From NCBI GenBank assembly GCA_039908285.1, contig JAMOBE010000128.1, positions 1 through 8,261 of the forward strand: DNA of 8,261 bases, written 5' to 3'. This DNA comes from JAMOBE01 sp039908285 (lineage in GTDB: Bacteria; Pseudomonadota; Alphaproteobacteria; Rhodospirillales; Rhodospirillaceae). Shown here in pieces: positions 1 through 6,665 of the stretch. The notes beneath the pieces were generated by a model. The model had not been told where the DNA came from. It was given only the letters and a program-made list of their open reading frames with translations, and did not search any database. The stretch's first letter is position 1. The number at the start of each line of letters is the position of its first letter. A program made the position numbers and the translations under genes.

Positions 1-2
1 AT

Positions 3-166
3 AAGCCCTCCCCCTCGATGGGGGAGGGTTTGGGTGGGGGTGGCAGCGAAGCGCGCACGGACAGAAGAGAATTCGCACCGAAGATGAATTGTTTAGCGCA
101 TCCCGATGCATCTACGTGTTGCACCATCACCCCAACCCAACCCTCCCCCATCAAGGGGGAGGGCTT
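3..166. repeat. MITE-like palindromic element (type A), complete
   Basis: The two ends are inverted copies of each other: 3-30 against the complement of 139-166 match at 27 of 28 positions, and similarity continues a further ten or so bases inward as G/T-rich sequence. Each end is itself a hairpin with 9-bp arms CCCTCCCCC/GGGGGAGGG (arms 6-14 and 20-28; 141-149 and 155-163) around a 5-base loop. The roughly 80-base core has no convincing ORF. With no transposase and terminal inverted repeats, it resembles a MITE or large REP-type element. A single end of the same type occurs at 4738-4764. It lies downstream of the exosortase stop, so its hairpins could also end transcription of that gene; that role is inference. 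Confidence 0.75.
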
Positions 167-170
167 TACT

Positions 171-250
171 TGCGGGAAACGGATAGTTTCTACAGCGAAC
201 ACCCTACAGCCGTTCTGTCCGACTTGTGTGTATGCGGTAATCTTCAAGGG
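171..250. repeat. Interspersed repeat block (type B, right part), copy 1
   Basis: This block recurs at about 4773-4855. The first 30 bases (171-200) are identical to 4773-4802, and the rest aligns with scattered substitutions and small indels. It contains a small hairpin, GAAAC-GGATA-GTTTC. Its right end (about 223-257) is a diverged version of the right terminal inverted repeat at 4824-4863, sharing ACTTGTGTG and TCAAGGG. That diverged end supplies the stop codon and last few codons of the exosortase gene (TGA complement at 244-246). The matching left end would lie left of base 1 if the copy is complete. Confidence 0.75.
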
Positions 251-1779
251 ACCGAGGAAGTGTCTTCCTGCTTCAGGGCCATTCCTCTCTCCTCCCCCGC
301 CAGCAGTCCCGTCAGCCCCGCATCCTTGAGGAACGCCCGCAGCGTATCGGCCCCAAGGGACTCATCCGCCCGGATCACCACCACCGCCGCCCGCCGCTCG
401 CCGCCGCCAAGCTCCGCCTTGAGACGCAATAGCCGGGCCAGCGGCGGGCTTCCGGTATGGCGCCCCCCCACCCAGTACCAGGACCATGTCAGCCAGCGAT
501 GTCCCCCGTCCTTGAGGAGCGTCGCGCGAGCCTCCGTACTCCGCCCGTCCACCCGGATGTCCACCGGCGGCAGGGGGTGCTCCAACTGCTCGGGAATGGC
601 CGTCAGGTGATTGCCGGCGCCCACCGCCTTGCGGGTTCCGTCCTGTCGCCAATAGTAGGCGACGAACAGCTCCACCCGCCGCTCGTCCCGCTGGAAGGCC
701 CCGTGGAGAGTGACGTGGGCACCCGGAAAGCGGGGACTCCAGGTATCCGCCGGCACGGCCCGCCAATCACCGAAGGCGGTGGGCAGCCGCAGGCTGAAGG
801 ACCCGGGCTTCGGCTCCGGCTCCCGCGTCAGGGCGCGGGCGGTGGGAGCCGCCGAGGCGACGACGACCGCCGCCACCGCCGCCATGAACACGCCGGCCGG
901 GCGGAAGCCGGTGCGCACGGGTGGAGCGGGGAGGGGGGGCTCCACCGGGGGATCGCGGAAGATCCAGGCCACCCGCATTGCCAGCACCAGCACCAGCGAG
1001 AAGAACACCCAGCCCAGCGCCAGGTGGTCGTCGATGATGTCGATGCGTCGCCGGGTGACCTCGGCGATGGCGATGATGCCCCAGATGCGCACGCCGTTGG
1101 CCAGCACGGCGAGGAGCAGCATCGCCGCCACCGTCGCCACCACCCTGGTCCAGCGGCGATGGATGGCATGGGCGAAGAGCAGCCCCACGGTGAGCGACGC
1201 CAGCAGGAAATTGAGCCCGGCGCAGCCCTCGGCGATGAAATAGCGCCCGGTCGGCACCTCGATCATGGTGCCGTCCACGAAGGTGGGAATGCCGGTCAGT
1301 CGCAGGAGACTCGACGACAGCACCGTGGCGACCTCCTGAAGGGCGGGCACCAGCCCCCCCCCTGTCGGCACCATCAGCCACAGGATCATCAGCGGAAACA
1401 GCAGCGCCCGGTAGACCGCGGTCCCAAGCACCGCCAGCACCACGCCCTGAAGCATGCCGACGATGGCGAAATGGCCCACTTCGTCCACTCCGGCCATGTC
1501 GGCGAGAAGCCAGGCGGCGGCCGACACCGCCACCACGGCCAGTCCCCACGGGGACGCCCGCGGCCGCATCGCCGCCAGGACGTGGCGCCGCTCGTGGATC
1601 AGATACAGGCTGATGGGCAGAATCAGGGCGCAGTGACCATGGGCCGCCGAGGACCACCACAGCCCCACCACCTGAGCCACCCCATCCCGGAACAGAATGA
1701 CGATGGCCGCCACTCCGGCCAGAGCCGCCGCTATTACCGCCGGCCATGCCGCTTCGGATTGCTGGGATTGGTCGGGCAT
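244..1779 (-). CDS. Exosortase with fused C-terminal EpsI domain (XrtA/XrtD-like)
   Basis: This is a 511-residue multi-pass inner-membrane cysteine transpeptidase-like enzyme. Exosortases recognise PEP-CTERM-type C-terminal tags on exported proteins, cleave them and are thought to hand the protein on for surface attachment or modification. Residues about 10-275 form a hydrophobic multi-helix exosortase core with the family's conserved Cys (EGCAGLN, C186), Arg (ANGVRIWG, R231) and His (DDHLALGW, H252). A helix near 296-315 leads into an EpsI/DUF3485-like domain (about 325-495) with FGDW and the VAYYWRQ and TWSWYWV segments. Fusion of exosortase and EpsI is known for XrtA- and XrtD-type enzymes; I cannot decide which, so the tag specificity is unknown. 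The ATG start follows an AGGG-type ribosome site and lies 58 bases after the epmB stop on the same strand, so co-transcription is possible. The last residues and stop codon fall in a repeat block (see 171-250). Confidence 0.9.
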   Translation of the reverse strand: MPDQSQQSEAAWPAVIAAALAGVAAIVILFRDGVAQVVGLWWSSAAHGHCALILPISLYLIHERRHVLAAMRPRASPWGLAVVAVSAAAWLLADMAGVDEVGHFAIVGMLQGVVLAVLGTAVYRALLFPLMILWLMVPTGGGLVPALQEVATVLSSSLLRLTGIPTFVDGTMIEVPTGRYFIAEGCAGLNFLLASLTVGLLFAHAIHRRWTRVVATVAAMLLLAVLANGVRIWGIIAIAEVTRRRIDIIDDHLALGWVFFSLVLVLAMRVAWIFRDPPVEPPLPAPPVRTGFRPAGVFMAAVAAVVVASAAPTARALTREPEPKPGSFSLRLPTAFGDWRAVPADTWSPRFPGAHVTLHGAFQRDERRVELFVAYYWRQDGTRKAVGAGNHLTAIPEQLEHPLPPVDIRVDGRSTEARATLLKDGGHRWLTWSWYWVGGRHTGSPPLARLLRLKAELGGGERRAAVVVIRADESLGADTLRAFLKDAGLTGLLAGEERGMALKQEDTSSVP

Positions 1780-1837
1780 GCTGAACCCTGATTGATCACC
1801 GCGGTCGAGTCTTCTACCACAGGTGCAACCAAAGGGA

Positions 1838-2800
1838 TCATGAGCAAGAGGGGTAGGGGTGAAGAGTGCCGTCCAGACCCTCGATGGTCCCGTCGTTCCT
1901 GAGATGGCAGGGGCCGACGGGCACCTTGCCGTGGCCGCCGGGGATGTCCAGCACGTAGGTCGGTTGACACAGGCCGGACAGGGTCCCCCTCAGCGCCCGC
2001 ACCAGGGCCTGGCCCTCGGCGAGGGTGGTGCGGAAATGGCCCGTGCCGCGGGCCAGGTCGGCGTGGTGGAGGTAATAGGGCTTGATCCGGTTGCGCACCA
2101 GGGCGCGCATGAGGGCCGTCAGGGTCGCCACGTCATCGTTGACTCCCCTGAGCAGCACCGTCTGGGCCAGCATGGGGATGCCGGCACCGATGATGCGGCG
2201 GCAGGCGGCGAGGGTCTCGTCCGCCAGCTCGGCCGGGTGGTTGCAGTGCAGGACCACGGTGACCGCGCTGTCCCGCGCGGCGAGGGCCTCGACCAGCGCC
2301 GCGTCGACGCGGGTCGGATCGGCGACGGGGACGCGGCTGTGGATGCGGATGACGCCGACGTGGGGGATGGCGTCGATGGCGGCGACCAGCTCGGCCAGCC
2401 GGCGCGGCGCCATCATCAAGGGGTCGCCGCCGGTCAGGATCACCTCCCAGATCTCCGGCCGGTCGCGCACATAGTCGAGCGCCGCCGCCGTCTCCGCCGG
2501 CGACAGGGCGCCGTCGCCCCGGCCGACGCGGTCGCGGCGGAAGCAGAATCGGCAATAGGCCGCGCAGGCCATGTGCGGCATCAGCAGCACCCGGTCGGGA
2601 TAGCGGTGCACCAGTCCCCGCAGCGGCGCGTGGCGGGCGTCGCCGATGGGATCGTCCCGCTCGCCGTCGGCCGTCGCCCTCTCCTCGTCGGCCGAGGGGG
2701 TGAATTGCCGCGCGATTGCCGGATGCTCCGCCATTCGTGCTATGAGGTGGGGCGGGGGCGCGGGGGGCGCCCGGTGATCATCGAGAGTGTCCGGCGGCAT
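1838..2800 (-). CDS. epmB: EF-P (R)-beta-lysylation protein EpmB, lysine 2,3-aminomutase family
   Basis: A 320-residue radical-SAM, PLP-dependent aminomutase. EpmB converts (S)-alpha-lysine to (R)-beta-lysine, the substrate EpmA attaches to elongation factor P, which helps ribosomes through polyproline stretches. The [4Fe-4S]/SAM motif CxxxCxxC is present as CAAYCRFC (C79, C83, C86), followed by the TGGDP segment typical of the KamA family. The PLP lysine lies in PGGHGKVP (K292). Acidic residues of GVNDD and YVLDIPGG match the substrate-amino-group positions known in lysine aminomutase. Length is close to E. coli EpmB (about 340). The reading frame stays open upstream to 2875, but that extension would lie antisense inside epmA. 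I therefore chose the ATG at 2800-2798, which has AGGAG 11 bases upstream. This start overlaps the epmA start. The exosortase gene lies 58 bases downstream. Confidence 0.93.
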   Translation of the reverse strand: MPPDTLDDHRAPPAPPPHLIARMAEHPAIARQFTPSADEERATADGERDDPIGDARHAPLRGLVHRYPDRVLLMPHMACAAYCRFCFRRDRVGRGDGALSPAETAAALDYVRDRPEIWEVILTGGDPLMMAPRRLAELVAAIDAIPHVGVIRIHSRVPVADPTRVDAALVEALAARDSAVTVVLHCNHPAELADETLAACRRIIGAGIPMLAQTVLLRGVNDDVATLTALMRALVRNRIKPYYLHHADLARGTGHFRTTLAEGQALVRALRGTLSGLCQPTYVLDIPGGHGKVPVGPCHLRNDGTIEGLDGTLHPYPSCS

Positions 2801-3848
2801 GACCTGGTGGACTCCTGAAACCTTCGCGGCGCGGCGCGGCACTCTCATGCGGCGAGCGGCGATCCTGGCCGGCATCCGCCGGTTCTTCGCGGCGGCGGGC
2901 TTCGTCGAGGTGGAGACGCCGTCGCTTCAGGTCTCTCCCGGCATGGAGCCTCACCTGAAGGTGTTCGCGACCGATCTCTTCGAGCCCTTCGCGGCCGCGT
3001 CGCAACGGCTTTACCTGCACACATCGCCCGAGTTCGCCATGAAGAAGCTGCTGGTGGCCGGGCTGCCGCGCATTTTCCAGATCGCCCATGTCTACCGCAA
3101 TGGCGAGCGGTCGTCCACCCACCACCCCGAATTCACCATGCTGGAATGGTATCGGGCCGGGGCGGACTACCGCGACCTCATGAGCGACTGCGAGGCCCTG
3201 CTGGGTGCCTGCTGCACGGCCGCGGGGGTGGAGGCCTTTACCCGCGGCGACCAGCGCTGCGACCCACGGCGGCCGTGGCGGCGGATCACCGTGGCCGAGG
3301 CCTTCGCCGAGTACGCCGACATCGACCTCATGGCCACCGTCTCCAATCCCGAGGACCCCGATCCCGATCCGGCGGCACTGGCGGCGGCGGCCCGTCGCAT
3401 CGGTATCGCCACCGCGCCGTCCGATCGCTGGGAGGACATCTTCTTTCGCGTTTCTCTCGACAGAGTGGAGCCAGGACTTGGGCTGGACACGCCGGCACTG
3501 CTGTACGATTATCCCGCCTGCATGGCGGCTCTGTCGCGGCGGAAGGCGGACGACCCGCGGGTGGCGGAGCGGTTCGAGCTGTACGTCTGTGGGGTGGAAC
3601 TCGCCAATGCCTTTTCAGAATTGACCGATGCCGGCATCCAGCGGCGGCGGTTCGAGAGCGATGCCGCCCTGCGGCGGCGGCTCTACGGCGACGACGTGCC
3701 GATCGACGAGGACTTTCTCGCCGCCCTCGCGCATGGCATGCCGGAAAGCGCCGGCATCGCCCTTGGGCTCGATCGACTGGTCATGCTGGTGACGGGGGCC
3801 GGTGCCATCGAAGACGTGCTGTGGGCTCCGGTGGTGGATAGTGGATAG
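2799..3848 (+). CDS. epmA: EF-P beta-lysine ligase EpmA (PoxA/GenX, LysRS-like)
   Basis: EpmA is a class II lysyl-tRNA synthetase paralogue that activates beta-lysine with ATP and ligates it to a conserved lysine of elongation factor P instead of tRNA. The protein (349 residues from the ATG) starts directly in the catalytic fold and lacks the N-terminal OB-fold anticodon-binding domain of true LysRS, as expected for EpmA. Visible landmarks: VETPSLQVSPG near residue 39; LYLHTSPEFAMKKLL near 71-85; class II motif 2, VYRNGERSSTHHPEFTMLEWY (split here as VYRNGERSST + HHPEFTMLEWY), near 98-118; ELANAFSEL near 267; and motif 3, GIALGLDRLVML, near 319-330. An in-frame GTG at 2787 is an alternative start adding four residues; neither start has a strong Shine-Dalgarno site. 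The gene is divergent from epmB with overlapping start codons. Its stop TAG (3846-3848) lies within a tandem heptamer repeat. No efp gene is in the window. Confidence 0.93.
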   Translation: MTWWTPETFAARRGTLMRRAAILAGIRRFFAAAGFVEVETPSLQVSPGMEPHLKVFATDLFEPFAAASQRLYLHTSPEFAMKKLLVAGLPRIFQIAHVYRNGERSSTHHPEFTMLEWYRAGADYRDLMSDCEALLGACCTAAGVEAFTRGDQRCDPRRPWRRITVAEAFAEYADIDLMATVSNPEDPDPDPAALAAAARRIGIATAPSDRWEDIFFRVSLDRVEPGLGLDTPALLYDYPACMAALSRRKADDPRVAERFELYVCGVELANAFSELTDAGIQRRRFESDAALRRRLYGDDVPIDEDFLAALAHGMPESAGIALGLDRLVMLVTGAGAIEDVLWAPVVDSG

Positions 3849-3864
3849 TGGATAGTGGATAGTG
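3834..3864. repeat. Tandem heptamer GTGGATA x4 plus GTG
   Basis: Four perfect copies of GTGGATA (3834-3840, 3841-3847, 3848-3854, 3855-3861) are followed by a partial GTG. The array begins inside the last codons of epmA and contains its stop codon, then continues into the 45-base gap before the lipoprotein gene. A 7-bp unit read through always meets TAG within about seven codons in any frame, so copy-number change would barely alter EpmA. It would change the spacing to the next gene. Confidence 0.95.
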
Positions 3865-3893
3865 TTTGCATACGTGCATTGGGAGAATAGGAC

Positions 3894-4655
3894 ATGAGAG
3901 CGCTCCGCCCGTCGGTGATGGCCCTGGCGCTCCTGGTGATGGCCGGGTGCGCCGAGGCGCCACGTCACCCTCAGCACACCCGCCTCATGTCGACGCTGAC
4001 TCCGCTGCCGCCGGCCATGGCCGTGGCCGACGCGGTGTGCGAGGGGGACTTCGGTCTTGCCCGGGATTTCAGCCTCACGGCACTGGAACTCAACCCCGGC
4101 AACCGCTCCGTGGAACTGCTGACTCTCTATGCGCTTGACGAGGGGGGGCACCCGGCGAAGGCCAGGGACGGGTACCAGCGGCTCGCCGAGTCGGCCGACG
4201 ATACGCCGACCGAACTGGTCTGCGGCTCCCGGGTTCTCTACCGGGGGAGGGTTGCCGACGTGGCCCATTTCCGCCTGCTCGGCGTAGAACGCAAGCTGGC
4301 GGTATCCGGGACTCGCCCCGAGACCCAGGACGTGGCGGTCGTCTCGCCGCCGGCACCGATCAAAGCCCCCACGCCGGCCGTTTCTCTGCCGACGCCGCCC
4401 TCGGCCCGCTTCTTCTGCCATCTCGAGTCCTACCGCACGCGGGCGACTCTGGACGCCGGCTGGCTGATACTGAGAAAGGCCCACAAGGCCGAACTGGAGG
4501 GCAAGGCGCCACAGGTGATCGCGGTCAACCTCGGCCCCGGGCGCGGAACGTATCTCCGTCTCGGGGTCGGCGTCGTGGGGCGCGCCGCGGCACATGACCT
4601 GTGCGACCGCATCAAAAGGAGCGGGGGACACTGTACCGCCATGGTCCTGCCGTAA
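3894..4655 (+). CDS. Lipoprotein with C-terminal SPOR-like domain
   Basis: A 253-residue predicted lipoprotein of unknown specific function. It has a short basic N-terminus, a hydrophobic stretch and a lipobox LVMAGC with C19 as the lipidated cysteine, so it should sit in an envelope membrane facing the periplasm. Residues about 43-100 look like a TPR-type helical pair (GDFGLARDFSLTALELNPGN, then HPAKARDGYQRLAE). A Pro/Ala-rich linker (about 150-170) precedes a C-terminal region (172-252) starting FFCHLESYRTR and ending in GGHCTAMV, which has the length and pattern of a SPOR domain. SPOR domains bind denuded septal peptidoglycan; applying that here is inference. The ATG has GGGAG about 8 bases upstream. 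It lies 45 bases after epmA on the same strand and could be read through from it, but the functional link is not obvious. Confidence 0.75.
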   Translation: MRALRPSVMALALLVMAGCAEAPRHPQHTRLMSTLTPLPPAMAVADAVCEGDFGLARDFSLTALELNPGNRSVELLTLYALDEGGHPAKARDGYQRLAESADDTPTELVCGSRVLYRGRVADVAHFRLLGVERKLAVSGTRPETQDVAVVSPPAPIKAPTPAVSLPTPPSARFFCHLESYRTRATLDAGWLILRKAHKAELEGKAPQVIAVNLGPGRGTYLRLGVGVVGRAAAHDLCDRIKRSGGHCTAMVLP

Positions 4656-4686
4656 TGCGAAAACAGTAAAGGGCACTTCAATAAAG

Positions 4687-4863
4687 CCCTCTCCCCCCTG
4701 ATGTGCTACCGTATGCACACAAGTTTCCAGCAATTTCAAGCCCCCCCCCTTGATGGGGGGAGGGATTTTTTCTGCGGGAAACGGATAGTTTCTACAGCGA
4801 ACCCCCTACGGCCCAGTCTGCCCAAACTTGTGTGCATACGGTAGCCCATCAAGGGGGAGAGGG
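4687..4863. repeat. MITE-like element (type B) with 40-bp terminal inverted repeats
   Basis: Bases 4687-4726 and the complement of 4824-4863 match at 38 of 40 positions, including an uninterrupted perfect stretch of 22 bases (4705-4726 against 4824-4845). The outer ends read CCCTCTCCCCC/GGGGGAGAGGG. The 97-base interior holds a C-run/G-run hairpin (4741-4764, loop TTGAT) that matches one end of the type A element at 3-166, then the block shared with 171-250. No ORF is credible in it and no transposase is present. It fills most of the gap between the lipoprotein gene and the pseudo-receiver gene. A possible small stem AGGGC/GCCCT (4670-4674, 4686-4690) overlaps its left edge. No clear target-site duplication is visible. 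Confidence 0.85.
4773..4855. repeat. Interspersed repeat block (type B), copy 2
   Basis: Second copy of the block at 171-250; 4773-4802 is identical to 171-200. In both copies a CCC...GGG hairpin ends a few bases before the TGCGGG start of the block. This copy keeps an intact right terminal inverted repeat. Confidence 0.8.
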
Positions 4864-4943
4864 AGAAGTTGCTTATAGGAATATCTTGAACGACACGTCG
4901 ACATCTTGATACCGTTGTCCAAGGTTGTGAACCGGAGCCTCAG

Positions 4944-6380
4944 GTGACCGTCAAGAAGGCTGGCAATCCAACGGCGGCAGCCGGACTGGACAAGTTGAAG
5001 CTCCTCGTCGTGTCGACGAACGCGGCGCAGCGTCAGGTGCTGTCCAGGATGGCCCAGGACCTGGGCTTCCGGACCATCAACCAGGCGACCACGGGTGCCG
5101 GTGCCCTGGCGCAGATGGGCCTGTTCGGTCCCGAGATCGTTCTTTACGCGACGACGGTCGCGCCGCTCGATATCCTCGAGTACACGCGGCTCATCCGCCG
5201 CAGCAAGGACAGCACCTATCAGTTCGCCGTGATCCTGGCGATCGGCGAGATCACGCCGCGGCTCAAGGCGGACTGCCTCGATGCCGGCATCCACGATTTC
5301 GTCGTCACACCGACTCTGCCGACGCTGGCCCTGGCCATCCAGACGGCCATCACGAACGCCCGCGGCTTCGTCAGGACGGAGGCCTATTTCGGCCCCGATC
5401 GTCGACTCGCGGCCAAGGCGAAGCGCAAGGGGCCCGAACGCCGGGTAGAGGTCCGCGACCTGATCGCGCCGCCATACCTCGAGGCCTTCAGGCGGGCGGC
5501 CGAGGCCCTGCCGCCGATCGGCACCTGGATGGTGGAGGAGGCTGCCGCTCCCCCGGATGGCGAGGCCGGCGGCACCGGGCGGACCATCGGGCCGAAGACC
5601 CGCCTTGGACTGGCGAGCCTTGCCCCGGCGGCTCCCTCCGCCGCCATGATCGGAGGCCGCAAGACGGCCGCGCCTCCGCCGGAAGCCCCACCAGCCACCC
5701 CGCCGCGTCCGCTGGCTGACAACGCTCCTGCGCCTTCGGCCCCCCCTCCGCTTCCGCCCGAGCCGGCGGTCGTCAGGCCGACTCCCGATCCAAAGGGAGT
5801 GCCGGCGAAACCCGGTGCACCGAAGCGCTCGCCGCTGACCCTTCGGCCCGCCACCCCGCCCGTCCGGCCCCCCCTCAAATCGCCGGTGCCGGAGTCCATG
5901 CCGGTACAGGTGCAGGCCCCAGCGCCCGTGCAGATACAACCTGCCGCTACCACCCTTTCGCCACCGCCGAAACCGTCGAGCGCATCTCCCACATCCTCTC
6001 CGGCGGCATCCTCTCCGGCGGCATCCATCCCCGCGTCCAACGAAGGGACACCCAACGAAGGGACACCCAACGAAGGGATACCGGCGATGTCGCAGGATGC
6101 CCTGCTCGCAGCCCTTGGTGGTGGGAGTGAGCGGGGGGGAAAGCGCCGCCCGTCGGCGTCCCGCCCCTCCGAGGGGGCGCCACAGGAAGCGCCCGTCACC
6201 GCCATGTCGCAGCAGGATCTTCTGGCGGCGCTTGGGCGGAAACAGGCGGAACCGTCTCCGCCTTCCGCGCCCTCCCGCACCCCGTCTCCCCGCAGGGCCA
6301 GCACCGCGAAACGACCGGCGGAGATGTCCCCCGACGACCTCGCGACGGCCCTTCGCGCGTGGAAGGACCGGCCCCGGTAA
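4944..6380 (+). CDS. Pseudo-receiver protein with Pro-rich linker and three C-terminal MSQ-type motifs
   Basis: A 478-residue protein, probably cytoplasmic, function unknown. Residues about 17-140 follow the alternating strand/helix pattern of a response-regulator receiver (LKLLVVS, EIVLYATTVAP, FAVILAIG, DFVVTPTLP). Residues that normally run it are missing: the phosphoacceptor Asp position reads VLYATT and the conserved Lys before Pro is Thr in VVTP. It should therefore not be phosphorylated in the usual way. A basic segment with YFGPDRR (148-154) and GPERRVEVRD follows. Residues about 200-380 are a disordered Pro/Ala-rich linker with SSPAA x2 and NEGTP-type x3 repeats encoded by 15-bp DNA repeats. 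Three similar motifs end the protein: MSQDALLAAL (382), MSQQDLLAAL (421) and MSPDDLATAL (461). They resemble the FliM N-terminal motif (LSQDEIDALL). The GTG start has GGAG 6 bases upstream. Confidence 0.8.
   Translation: MTVKKAGNPTAAAGLDKLKLLVVSTNAAQRQVLSRMAQDLGFRTINQATTGAGALAQMGLFGPEIVLYATTVAPLDILEYTRLIRRSKDSTYQFAVILAIGEITPRLKADCLDAGIHDFVVTPTLPTLALAIQTAITNARGFVRTEAYFGPDRRLAAKAKRKGPERRVEVRDLIAPPYLEAFRRAAEALPPIGTWMVEEAAAPPDGEAGGTGRTIGPKTRLGLASLAPAAPSAAMIGGRKTAAPPPEAPPATPPRPLADNAPAPSAPPPLPPEPAVVRPTPDPKGVPAKPGAPKRSPLTLRPATPPVRPPLKSPVPESMPVQVQAPAPVQIQPAATTLSPPPKPSSASPTSSPAASSPAASIPASNEGTPNEGTPNEGIPAMSQDALLAALGGGSERGGKRRPSASRPSEGAPQEAPVTAMSQQDLLAALGRKQAEPSPPSAPSRTPSPRRASTAKRPAEMSPDDLATALRAWKDRPR
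5993..6022 (+). repeat. 15-bp tandem repeat x2 inside the pseudo-receiver gene
   Basis: Two identical copies of ATCCTCTCCGGCGGC (5993-6007, 6008-6022). Being a multiple of three, they stay in frame and encode the SSPAA duplication in the Pro-rich linker. Confidence 0.9.
6038..6082 (+). repeat. 15-bp tandem repeat x3 inside the pseudo-receiver gene
   Basis: Three copies of CAACGAAGGGACACC (6038-6052, 6053-6067, 6068-6082); the third has one change. They encode NEGTP, NEGTP, NEGIP just before the first MSQ-type motif, so copy number would set the linker length without breaking the frame. Confidence 0.9.
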
Positions 6381-6508
6381 GGCTTTGCTCAGTAACAGGG
6401 GACCCTGGTTCCGCCGCCAAGGTTGGGGCGTTACGGTCTTGAGACGACAAGTGCTTGTTTTCCCTCAATTGCGGGAATTCCCATGGACGTCCTGGCGGCT
6501 GGTCGGAC

Positions 6509-6533
6509 CCACCCTCATTACTGATGAGGGTGG
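6509..6533. repeat. Perfect 10-bp stem-loop
   Basis: Arms CCACCCTCAT (6509-6518) and ATGAGGGTGG (6524-6533) pair perfectly around the loop TACTG. A run of five T follows 14 bases later (6548-6552), too far for a classical intrinsic terminator of the gene ending at 6380. It may be a weak terminator or a remnant element. Confidence 0.7.
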
Positions 6534-6614
6534 CTGAAACGCTGGACTTTTTGTCGTCCCTTGGAATTCCAATGGACCCACCTCAGGCTGCAAAGACGCC
6601 GTGGTGATCACCGG

Positions 6615-6642
6615 CTACCCCGGTAAATTATTACCGTGGTGG
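6615..6642. repeat. Imperfect 12-bp stem-loop, next to a 10-bp palindrome
   Basis: Arms 6615-6626 and 6631-6642 pair around the loop ATTA with one mismatch (6620/6637) and one G-T pair. The inner six base pairs CGGTAA/TTACCG are perfect. Immediately upstream, 6603-6612 is the perfect palindrome GGTGATCACC. No gene starts close by, so an operator role is not supported. Confidence 0.6.
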
Positions 6643-6665
6643 TGTCGGCCCGTGACGAGCTGTTC

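Noticed and set aside
457..1791. Long plus-strand ORF antisense to the exosortase gene
   Set aside because: It is a high-GC shadow: His/Gln/Arg-rich low-complexity translation, against a clear exosortase on the other strand.
1859..2818. Long plus-strand ORF antisense to epmB
   Set aside because: The epmB frame has intact radical-SAM and PLP motifs; the antisense frame has none of any family.
4886..4913. Possible promoter TTGAAC-N16-GATACC for the pseudo-receiver gene
   Set aside because: The -10 match is only three of six and other combinations are equally weak, so no promoter is called.
4806..5939. Long minus-strand ORF antisense to the pseudo-receiver gene, and likewise 3615-4739 across the lipoprotein gene and spacer
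   Set aside because: They cross gene borders and MITE sequence and have Arg/Gly-rich shadow composition.
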